In this document: positions 7,347 to 13,538 of the stretch, in pieces
Position numbering within the stretch: the stretch's first letter is position 1
Layout of the letters: every line of letters starts with the position of its first letter
Origin: Muribaculaceae bacterium
GTDB taxonomy: Bacteria > Bacteroidota > Bacteroidia > Bacteroidales > Muribaculaceae
Direction: 5' to 3'
Length of the DNA: 17,143 nt
Assembly: GCA_024400895.1 (NCBI GenBank)
Contig: JAKSMA010000021.1
Location: 1-17,143, forward strand
Made by a program: the position numbers and the translations under genes
The notes under the pieces: model-generated
Told to the model about the DNA's origin: nothing
Database searches by the model: none
The model's input: only the letters and a program-made list of their open reading frames with translations

Positions 7347-7383
7347 GCAAAAAGCAACATATTTTAAGAAATTGATGTGCGCA

Positions 7384-7400
7384 TGTGGGTGTTTCCCACA
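7384..7400. other. Small hairpin upstream of the regulator promoter
   Basis: TGTGGG (7384-7389) pairs with CCCACA (7395-7400) around TGTTT. It lies about 55 bases upstream of the -7 element of the regulator gene. No T-tract follows, so it is not a terminator. Confidence 0.35.
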
Positions 7401-7454
7401 AATTGGAAACGGGAGAGGTGGCAGTGAATGTATGGATTTGTGAAGAATATTTAT

Positions 7455-7462
7455 TATCTTTG
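7455..7462 (+). promoter_or_regulatory. -7 element of the membrane AraC-type regulator
   Basis: TATCTTTG is identical to the -7 of the tRNA promoter in this window. No TTTG is found 19-21 bases upstream (one lies only 14 bases away), so only the -7 element is supported. The 5' leader to the ATG is about 53 bases. Confidence 0.6.
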
Positions 7463-7522
7463 CAAACAAGAATTTATAGAAATAGGATTTGCCACTAATT
7501 ATCCGAAATATTTTGAAGAAAG

Positions 7523-8665
7523 ATGACCGAGCCTAACATACTTCTAATATTACAATCGTGTTCACTGACAGTGTCGGCACTGTTGGCGCTCATATTGTTG
7601 GCTTCGCGCATTCATCATCCTCAAACGAGTGCAAACTACGAAACCTCGCGCTGGTTGATGTTTACCAGTATGCTCATCTACGTGGTGCACTATTTCCTTC
7701 AGATTCGATTCGGGTTCCGCGCCAGAAGTGAAGAACTGGGTGCGCTTATCAACATCCTGTTCTATTCCCCTGTGTCCTACTTATTGTCGTATGCGTCGCT
7801 GCGCATGGTGAGCAACCGTCATCACAAACGGGTGTACATGTGCGTGAGCGTCGTAGGCATGGCGCTTGTGTTCGGGTGCTTTGTGGGCGGATATATCGTT
7901 CTTGGCACACCCACCAACCCTATCCCACTGAAAGCGCTGGGCACCGTGTTCTTCATTTCCATTCTGTGGCTCACCATCTATCCTTCTAAAGAAATCCGAC
8001 GCGTAACGCGCCAGGTGGAAAATGAAACCGGTGGCGATATCCGTCAGTTCAACCTCTATATGCGCACCGGCACCATCCTGCTCTATGCTATTGCCGTTCT
8101 GCTCCCATTCTGCATCTATTCAATAAAGTCGCTGGCAGTGTTGGGGCCTATCTTTCTGATTGCACTGGTGCTCTATGTGCTCAGCTTTGTGTCATTAGGC
8201 TTTAATCTGTCGCAGGTGAGCGACATCATCGACGAAGAGTCGGAGGTCGACGATGACGAAAGCGCTTCAGAGCCGGTTGCTGATAAAGAAGAAAGCACCC
8301 AGGCGGTGAACGAACTGACCGAAGAGCGGAAAGAGGCGATTCGCAAGGCCATAGAGCATTGGCGAGCAGAAGGAGGCTACAGCCAGTCGGATGTGAACAG
8401 CACCAATCTGGCTGCGAAACTCCACATATCCAAGCGCCACCTCATCCTCTATCTCTCCGAATGCGAAGGCAAGACATTCCGCGTTTGGCTCAGCGAATTG
8501 CGCATCGAAGAAGCCAAGCGAATGCTTTTGGAGGCCGAAGATTATAAGTTGGAAACCATTGCCTACGCTTGCGGCTTCAGCCACCGCAACTATCTCCAAA
8601 ACCGCTTCAAGTCGATTACGGGTTTCACTCCACGCGAGTGGCAGGATGTCCACAAAAAAAGCTAA
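7523..8665 (+). CDS. Seven-helix membrane protein with AraC/XylS-type DNA-binding domain
   Basis: 380 residues. Residues 1-230 contain seven hydrophobic helices (about 5-27, 44-64, 73-95, 103-127, 134-153, 183-201, 203-229). A strongly acidic linker follows (DIIDEESEVDDDESASE, ~233-250), then a C-terminal AraC/XylS double helix-turn-helix (~265-378). The first HTH has LAAKLHISKRHLILYLSE; the second has the family signature IAYACGFSHRNYLQNRFKSITGFTPREW. In the family, this domain binds DNA direct repeats about two helical turns apart and usually activates transcription. Here it is tethered to the inner membrane, so it should sense an envelope or lipid signal and act from the membrane, a layout known from Bacteroidetes but little studied. 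The cassette directly downstream carries phased repeats that are its obvious candidate targets. The last 58 codons are duplicated at 13029-13205. Confidence 0.88.
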   Translation: MTEPNILLILQSCSLTVSALLALILLASRIHHPQTSANYETSRWLMFTSMLIYVVHYFLQIRFGFRARSEELGALINILFYSPVSYLLSYASLRMVSNRHHKRVYMCVSVVGMALVFGCFVGGYIVLGTPTNPIPLKALGTVFFISILWLTIYPSKEIRRVTRQVENETGGDIRQFNLYMRTGTILLYAIAVLLPFCIYSIKSLAVLGPIFLIALVLYVLSFVSLGFNLSQVSDIIDEESEVDDDESASEPVADKEESTQAVNELTEERKEAIRKAIEHWRAEGGYSQSDVNSTNLAAKLHISKRHLILYLSECEGKTFRVWLSELRIEEAKRMLLEAEDYKLETIAYACGFSHRNYLQNRFKSITGFTPREWQDVHKKS

Positions 8666-8687
8666 CCTTTTTTATCGAAAATATAGC

Positions 8688-8725
8688 AAATAGGTGTACG
8701 ATTTGTGCGAATCGTACACCTATTT
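8688..8725. promoter_or_regulatory. Perfect 16-bp-arm inverted repeat (operator or attenuator)
   Basis: AAATAGGTGTACGATT (8688-8703) and AATCGTACACCTATTT (8710-8725) are perfect reverse complements around TGTGCG. The hairpin begins 22 bases after the regulator stop, but no T-tract follows it, and a T-run precedes it instead, so it does not look like a normal terminator. Its right arm contains the same AATCGTACAC word as the following direct repeats, which argues for a protein-binding site. Confidence 0.7.
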
Positions 8726-8760
8726 AGCATAAATCGTACACTTTTATGTGGAAATCGTAC
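8710..8760 (+). promoter_or_regulatory. Phased direct repeats AATCGTAC, candidate AraC-type operator
   Basis: AATCGTAC occurs at 8710, 8732 and 8753, spaced 22 and 21 bp, i.e. on one face of the helix. The first two copies extend to AATCGTACAC. AraC-family proteins typically bind two half-sites about 21 bp apart. The third copy ends 22 bases before the -7 element, where the -33 element should be, the position of a class II activator site. No good TTTG exists there, consistent with an activator-dependent promoter. Confidence 0.65.
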
Positions 8761-8782
8761 AAATATTTATATGTAATCCGCT

Positions 8783-8790
8783 TAAATTTG
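8783..8790 (+). promoter_or_regulatory. -7 element of the microprotein-LRR transcription unit, copy 1
   Basis: TAAATTTG matches TAnnTTTG, 33 bases before the microprotein ATG. No other TAnnTTTG is found between the microprotein and the large gene, so both are probably read from this promoter. Confidence 0.65.
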
Positions 8791-8823
8791 TGCCAATAAA
8801 AAACTACAACAAAGGATTCTTCT

Positions 8824-8946
8824 ATGGTCAAACCAGCTACATTTTCTGATTTTGAATTGCTGATGATTTGCGTCGGTGCACTTTTTGTGTGTCTGGCCGT
8901 GGGTTATTTTTGCTACTGGATCGACAGAAGGAATCGTGAAAAATGA
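8824..8946 (+). CDS. 40-residue single-helix membrane microprotein, copy 1
   Basis: An ATG-to-TGA frame of 41 codons encodes MVKPATFSDFELLMICVGAL followed by FVCLAVGYFCYWIDRRNREK. Residues ~11-31 form one hydrophobic helix rich in Cys and aromatic residues; the DRRNREK end is positively charged and should stay in the cytoplasm, leaving the N-terminus outside. It lies between the promoter and the large LRR gene, 52 bases from the latter, so it is probably co-transcribed. It is repeated without change at 13364-13486, but that block is identical at the DNA level, so the repeat is not evidence of selection on the protein. I recognise no family. It could partner the seven-helix regulator, assist export, or be a leader peptide. 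Confidence 0.6.
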   Translation: MVKPATFSDFELLMICVGALFVCLAVGYFCYWIDRRNREK

Positions 8947-8998
8947 AAATTCTCTAAATCACAAAATCATTAAATAAACTCTATAAACAAAAACGGAT

Positions 8999-11900
8999 AT
9001 GAAACATCGAAGTAAATTCCTTCTGCGGCTCAAAGCGTTATTGATAGCCGTGATGCTCATTCCTCAAGCGGCATGGGCAGTTACTGGTTCGGGAACTCGT
9101 GAAGATCCCTTTATCGTGGAAAAAGGTTCGGATATCGACGACCTGTACAACTTGTTCAAGAATGTGGACCTATATCATGCATACACGCATGGCCAGCAGC
9201 CAGGTCCGGAGATTCACATTGTCAAAGATATTGTTCTCACCTCTTCTTTCCAGCCTTTTGGCACCACAACGTATCCATTCTGTGGGGCTATTGAAGGTGA
9301 AGGGCATACAATTAGCGGTTTGAATCTCAACTACACCACCAGCAATCAGGGCTTTATTGCTGTGGCAAAAGATGCTTCAATATATAATCTGAAACTGAAA
9401 GGTCAGATGACCTCAAGTAAAAGCGGATTAACGAACATTGGTACAGTGATTGGTTTGGCAAAACAATCAGCAAGGTTAAGCCATGTGCAGTCGGAAGTGA
9501 ATATCACTATTAACGGCGTTGCTCAAAGTCACATTGGCGGACTTATTGGCCATATGGATAAGGACGGTGGCTTCTTTAACGCTGTAGTGGAGTCGACTTA
9601 TCATGGTGTGATTAATGCCGGCAAATCTACCGATTGCATTGGTGGCATTGTCGGGTTTGCTCATGCAGAGTCAACTGGTTATATTAGTCGTTGTATCTCC
9701 GATGGTTCAATCTACTCTACTGGCTCGGGCCCATATATGGGCGGTATTCTTGGTTACCTTAACAATGAAACTAACATTTTCGACGGTCCGATTGACTGTT
9801 TCAGTCGCATGGGTCTTCACCACAAAGGCAGCGGCGCTTATGTGGGTGGTATTGCAGGCCGCCTCAGGGCTTACGTCAGCCGTGTGATAAATAATATATG
9901 TATAGCCGATTCGTGCAACAACCATCCTTACAACACCGATGGTTCTCATAAGGTTCCCGAGTCGAATGTGACTTGCACCCCGGAAGAAGCCAGATCAGGA
10001 AAAGTGGCTTGGATGCTTCATCCTTCAAACGAAGATTACCCCGTGTTCTTCTACTTCCTTCAGAAGTTGGGTACTGATGATTGCCCAAGAGGAAGATTCT
10101 ATGAAACGGATGACGAAGTGTCCTCACTCCATGTCTATTATTTGCAACCCAAGACTTGCAAGAATGTGGATGTGGGAGAGAAAGTATACACCAATTCTTC
10201 ATCACTTCCTCCTATTCACACCTTACAAAAAATAGAAGCTGTGGCCCCAACATGCTACAAAAGGGGCAACATTGAATATTATCAATGTGTTGACTGTTAT
10301 GTTCAATTCGCTGACAGTGAAGGCTTAAAACAACTTACTTATAAAGATGTTACGCTTGAAAAATTACCTCATGCCTACGTTGACGAATGGACTTGGACCA
10401 ACAACGGAACAAAAGCCACTTGCGTAAGAAGGTGTACGGTTAAAGAATGCGGATATAAGTACAATGCTGGTACCGTGACTATGAGCGATGGTGGTATTGT
10501 GGTTTATTCAACCACACAGGCATCGTGTTCGCACAGAGGTGGACACACTAATAAGGCCACACTCGTGATTGATGGCGTGAATCATGAATCCACCTATTTC
10601 GTTGCCGAGACGCCTCGATTGCCTCACAAATTTGTGAATGGTGAATGTAGCGTGTGCCATGAAGGCGAATATCTCACCTTCACCTCTACCGGCAACACTA
10701 CCATTGCACTGACAAACCTCAACGGCAACGCGCCTGTGATTGAATATAGCATTGATGGTGACGAAGTGTGGACTCCTTGGGACTATAACACTATCAGTCT
10801 GACCAACGGTCAGGAGGTGAAAATGCGCGGTGTCAACGCTACCGGCTTCAGCAATCCTAAGAAAGTGGCATTTGCCGACAACACTCCTATGTCGACCTTC
10901 ATCACTGGTGGCGACGGTAAGATTGCGGCAAGCGGTCGTCTGATGAGTTTGGTGGATGGTAAAGGTACTGCCACCACAATTCCTTCAGAATCTTGCTTCC
11001 GCGACATATTCAAGAATTGTGCGAACCTCACCACAGCACCTGCGCTCACTGCCACCACCTTGACCAAGGAGTGCTATCGCGGTATGTTCTATAATTGCCC
11101 AGGCCTCACTCAGGCTCCTGCATTGCCTTCAACCAAGCTCGCAGAACGCTGCTATTATGCTATGTTCTACAATTGCCAGCTTCTCACCAAAGCACCTGCT
11201 TTGCCAGCCACCACACTTGCTGTTGGTTGCTATGAAGGTTTGTTCCGTCAGTGCACTGGCCTAAAAGAAGCGCCTTACTTGCCCGCAAAGACTTTGAAGA
11301 GCAATTGCTACTATCGCTTGTTTGATGGTTGCACCAAATTGAATTATGTGAGAGCTGAATTCTCTGATTGGGCTGGAGCCACCAATTTGTGGATGAGAGG
11401 TGTAGCTGCAACTGGTTTGCTCGAAGCTCCTGTGGCTCTCAACTGCAGCACACGTGGCGACAACACACTTCCTGTTGGATGGAATGTTGCCTATACCGAC
11501 GCAGCGCTTCATCCCGATCCGTTGTCATTCACTGCACAGGAAAGCGGCTCCACTGTGACGTTTACCTCAAGTGCTCCTGCCGATTATGTCACCCTCCAAT
11601 ATTCTACCGACAATGTGCTGTGGCAAAGATATAATCGTGACACTCCGATTACGCTTAACAAAGTTGGCGACAAGGTGTATTTCCGCACAACAGCAGAATT
11701 GACAAAAGCACGTTTTTCGTTAGGCGAAAACTTAGTATTTAGAATGACGGGAAAGATTGCAGCTGGAGGTTCAATCATGTCGCTTATTGCCACATCTGAA
11801 GCAACAGATTCTGTTTTTGGCAGTGCATTCTGCTATACGTTTAAAAATTGTACTGCGCTCACAAAAGCTCCTAAGCTCCCAGCCACAAAAGTGGGCTATC

Positions 11901-12931
11901 AAAGCTATCTGTGCATGTTCGATGGCTGTACATCTCTTACCGAGGTTCCCGAAGAACTTCCTGCCGACAACCTGCCAGAATCAGCCTATTGGGGTATGTT
12001 CAGAGGCTGTACCTCGCTTAAGAAGGCACCAAAGATGCTTGCTAAAACCTTTGTAGGGATGGCATGCTGCGATGAAATGTATAATGGTTGTTCCTCTCTT
12101 GTAGATGTGCCTGATTTGACCGCTACAAAATTGAGCGAATTATGTTATTCAAAAATGTTTAAAGATTGTACTTCTCTCACCAAAGCACCTGCTTTGCCTG
12201 CCACAGTGGTAAGAAGCTGCTATTATTTTATGTTTGAAGGTTGCACATCTCTTGTCGACGCACCAGCTTTGCCCTCAACGACAGTGGAACCATATTGCTA
12301 TTCAACTATGTTCAAAGGCTGCACATCTCTTGTCAATGCTCCAGAGTTGCCCGCTACCAAAATTAAAGAGATTTGCTACATTTCTATGTTCGAAGGTTGC
12401 ACTTCGCTGACTAAGGCTCCAGCGCTGCCTGCCACAGAATTGGCAAAAAATTGCTATCGTACAATGTTTAAAGGTTGCACCTCGCTTACCGAGGCTCCTG
12501 TTTTGCCCGCAACAGAAACGGCAGACTTTTGCTATGTCGATATGTTCAAAGGTTGCACCTCGCTAAACCGAGTGGAGGTTGGATTCACTCAGTGGCCAGC
12601 TACAGGCTCTAATGGATGGAGTTCTACTACTGATTGGCTTGTAAATGTAGCACCTAAAGGTACATTTGTTTGTCCAGAAGGACTTGAAGTCATATATGGA
12701 ACCAGCAAAATCCCAGAAGGATGGGTGGTGAGCCATGGCGAACCTGAATATCAGCTTGGCGATGTGAACGGCGATGGCTCGGTTGATGTGACCGACGTGA
12801 CCGTACTTATCAATAAGGTGCTCGGTGGCGAACCTGCCGAATTCATTCCAGAAGTTGCCGACGTCGACGACAATGGCGTGCTCGATGTCACTGATGTAAC
12901 TGTGCTCATCAGCAAGATTCTTGCAATGTAA
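8999..12931 (+). CDS. Giant secreted leucine-rich-repeat protein with dockerin-like tail, copy 1
   Basis: 1310 residues. The signal peptide (MKHRSKFLLRLKALLIAVML, cleaved after AAWA) is followed by: a GLUG-like beta-helical region (about 150-300: HIGGLIGHM, CIGGIVGFA, MGGILGYL); a cysteine-rich region (about 395-560) with CVDC, CSVCHEG and TC/SC motifs; a beta-sandwich module (IEYSIDGDEVW) leading to five 26-residue LRRs (about 664-787); a second beta-sandwich (LQYSTDNVLW) leading to ten more LRRs (about 942-1190, pattern CY-x2-MF-x-GCTSLTKAPALPAT); a cap (WLVNVAPKGTFV); and two dockerin-like EF-hands (DVNGDGSVDVTDV and DVDDNGVLDVTDV). This is a BspA-like surface adhesin architecture, probably binding a host or microbial ligand. 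No enzyme domain is seen. A terminator follows 47 bases after the stop. Likely regulated by the upstream membrane AraC-type protein (inference). Confidence 0.9.
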   Translation: MKHRSKFLLRLKALLIAVMLIPQAAWAVTGSGTREDPFIVEKGSDIDDLYNLFKNVDLYHAYTHGQQPGPEIHIVKDIVLTSSFQPFGTTTYPFCGAIEGEGHTISGLNLNYTTSNQGFIAVAKDASIYNLKLKGQMTSSKSGLTNIGTVIGLAKQSARLSHVQSEVNITINGVAQSHIGGLIGHMDKDGGFFNAVVESTYHGVINAGKSTDCIGGIVGFAHAESTGYISRCISDGSIYSTGSGPYMGGILGYLNNETNIFDGPIDCFSRMGLHHKGSGAYVGGIAGRLRAYVSRVINNICIADSCNNHPYNTDGSHKVPESNVTCTPEEARSGKVAWMLHPSNEDYPVFFYFLQKLGTDDCPRGRFYETDDEVSSLHVYYLQPKTCKNVDVGEKVYTNSSSLPPIHTLQKIEAVAPTCYKRGNIEYYQCVDCYVQFADSEGLKQLTYKDVTLEKLPHAYVDEWTWTNNGTKATCVRRCTVKECGYKYNAGTVTMSDGGIVVYSTTQASCSHRGGHTNKATLVIDGVNHESTYFVAETPRLPHKFVNGECSVCHEGEYLTFTSTGNTTIALTNLNGNAPVIEYSIDGDEVWTPWDYNTISLTNGQEVKMRGVNATGFSNPKKVAFADNTPMSTFITGGDGKIAASGRLMSLVDGKGTATTIPSESCFRDIFKNCANLTTAPALTATTLTKECYRGMFYNCPGLTQAPALPSTKLAERCYYAMFYNCQLLTKAPALPATTLAVGCYEGLFRQCTGLKEAPYLPAKTLKSNCYYRLFDGCTKLNYVRAEFSDWAGATNLWMRGVAATGLLEAPVALNCSTRGDNTLPVGWNVAYTDAALHPDPLSFTAQESGSTVTFTSSAPADYVTLQYSTDNVLWQRYNRDTPITLNKVGDKVYFRTTAELTKARFSLGENLVFRMTGKIAAGGSIMSLIATSEATDSVFGSAFCYTFKNCTALTKAPKLPATKVGYQSYLCMFDGCTSLTEVPEELPADNLPESAYWGMFRGCTSLKKAPKMLAKTFVGMACCDEMYNGCSSLVDVPDLTATKLSELCYSKMFKDCTSLTKAPALPATVVRSCYYFMFEGCTSLVDAPALPSTTVEPYCYSTMFKGCTSLVNAPELPATKIKEICYISMFEGCTSLTKAPALPATELAKNCYRTMFKGCTSLTEAPVLPATETADFCYVDMFKGCTSLNRVEVGFTQWPATGSNGWSSTTDWLVNVAPKGTFVCPEGLEVIYGTSKIPEGWVVSHGEPEYQLGDVNGDGSVDVTDVTVLINKVLGGEPAEFIPEVADVDDNGVLDVTDVTVLISKILAM
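10985..11365 (+). repeat. First LRR block of copy 1 (five 78-bp units)
   Basis: Five coding repeats of 26 residues (78 bp) beginning with FRDIFKNC, YRGMFYNC, YYAMFYNC, YEGLFRQC and YYRLFDGC. Copy 2 has the same five in the same order (about 15468-15843). Confidence 0.85.
11820..12570 (+). repeat. Second LRR block of copy 1 (ten units)
   Basis: Ten coding repeats, mostly 78 bp, starting at FCYTFKNC and ending at YVDMFKGC. Units vary in sequence, with one irregular member carrying CDEMYNGC in place of the usual CY-x2-MF-x-GC. Confidence 0.85.
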
Positions 12932-12978
12932 ACATATACTCATAAACACAATAGTATTTGTATTAATCTAATCCTTGG

Positions 12979-13010
12979 AGTGGGGCTCGCGTATGTGGGC
13001 TCCACTTTTT
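12979..13010 (+). terminator. Terminator of LRR gene copy 1
   Basis: AGTGGGGCTC (12979-12988) pairs with GGGCTCCACT (12997-13006, two G-U pairs), followed by TTTTT. Together with the second promoter this suggests that the two cassettes are separate transcription units. Confidence 0.75.
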
Positions 13011-13028
13011 CCTTCCTGACACACACAG

Positions 13029-13205
13029 CTCAGCGAATTGCGCATCGAAGAAGCCAAGCGAATGCTTTTGGAGGCCGAAGATTATAAGTTGGAAACCATT
13101 GCCTACGCTTGCGGCTTCAGCCACCGCAACTATCTCCAAAACCGCTTCAAGTCGATTACGGGTTTCACTCCACGCGAGTGGCAGGATGTCCACAAAAAAA
13201 GCTAA
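13029..13205 (+). pseudogene. 3' remnant of the membrane AraC-type regulator gene
   Basis: Codons 323-380 of the regulator are present without a single base change, including the whole second helix-turn-helix. There is no start codon: an in-frame TGA lies at 13017-13019 and the first ATG (13062) would give only 48 residues. It is best read as carried along by the duplication. The lack of any decay shows that the event, or a conversion, is recent. Confidence 0.85.
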
Positions 13206-13227
13206 CCTTTTTTATCGAAAATATAGC

Positions 13228-13300
13228 AAATAGGTGTACGATTTGTGCGAATCGTACACCTATTTAGCATAAATCGTACACTTTTATGTGGAAATCGTAC
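13228..13300. promoter_or_regulatory. Duplicate operator: inverted repeat and phased AATCGTAC repeats
   Basis: Identical to 8688-8760: arms at 13228-13243 and 13250-13265, direct repeats at 13250, 13272 and 13293. Both LRR cassettes should thus answer to the same regulator. Confidence 0.65.
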
Positions 13301-13322
13301 AAATATTTATATGTAATCCGCT

Positions 13323-13330
13323 TAAATTTG
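13323..13330 (+). promoter_or_regulatory. -7 element of the second cassette
   Basis: TAAATTTG, identical in sequence and context to the element at 8783-8790. Confidence 0.65.
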
Positions 13331-13363
13331 TGCCAATAAAAAACTACAACAAAGGATTCTTCT

Positions 13364-13486
13364 ATGGTCAAACCAGCTACATTTTCTGATTTTGAATTGC
13401 TGATGATTTGCGTCGGTGCACTTTTTGTGTGTCTGGCCGTGGGTTATTTTTGCTACTGGATCGACAGAAGGAATCGTGAAAAATGA
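13364..13486 (+). CDS. 40-residue single-helix membrane microprotein, copy 2
   Basis: Identical at DNA and protein level to the microprotein at 8824-8946: N-terminal polar segment, one hydrophobic helix (~11-31), basic C-terminus DRRNREK. It again lies 52 bases before a large LRR gene and behind the same promoter. Because the surrounding noncoding DNA is equally identical, conservation here reflects recent duplication or gene conversion. Confidence 0.6.
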   Translation: MVKPATFSDFELLMICVGALFVCLAVGYFCYWIDRRNREK

Positions 13487-13538
13487 AAATTCTCTAAATC
13501 ACAAAATCATTAAATAAACTCTATAAACAAAAACGGAT

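Larger units (their letters stand above)
8488..9058 (+). repeat. 571-bp direct repeat, copy 1
   Basis: This stretch recurs at 13028-13598 (offset 4540). The first 529 bases are identical by line-by-line comparison; the only difference over 571 is T9017 against C13557, and identity ends at 9059. It spans the last 58 codons of the regulator gene, the operator and promoter region, the microprotein gene and the first 20 codons of the LRR protein. Confidence 0.95.

Noticed and set aside
8688..8725. Inverted repeat as an ordinary terminator of the regulator gene
   Set aside because: No T-tract follows the stem, and its arm word recurs as phased direct repeats before a promoter. Read-through control is still possible.
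13029..13205. A second, shorter functional regulator
   Set aside because: No start codon, in-frame TGA just upstream, and only half of the DNA-binding domain present.
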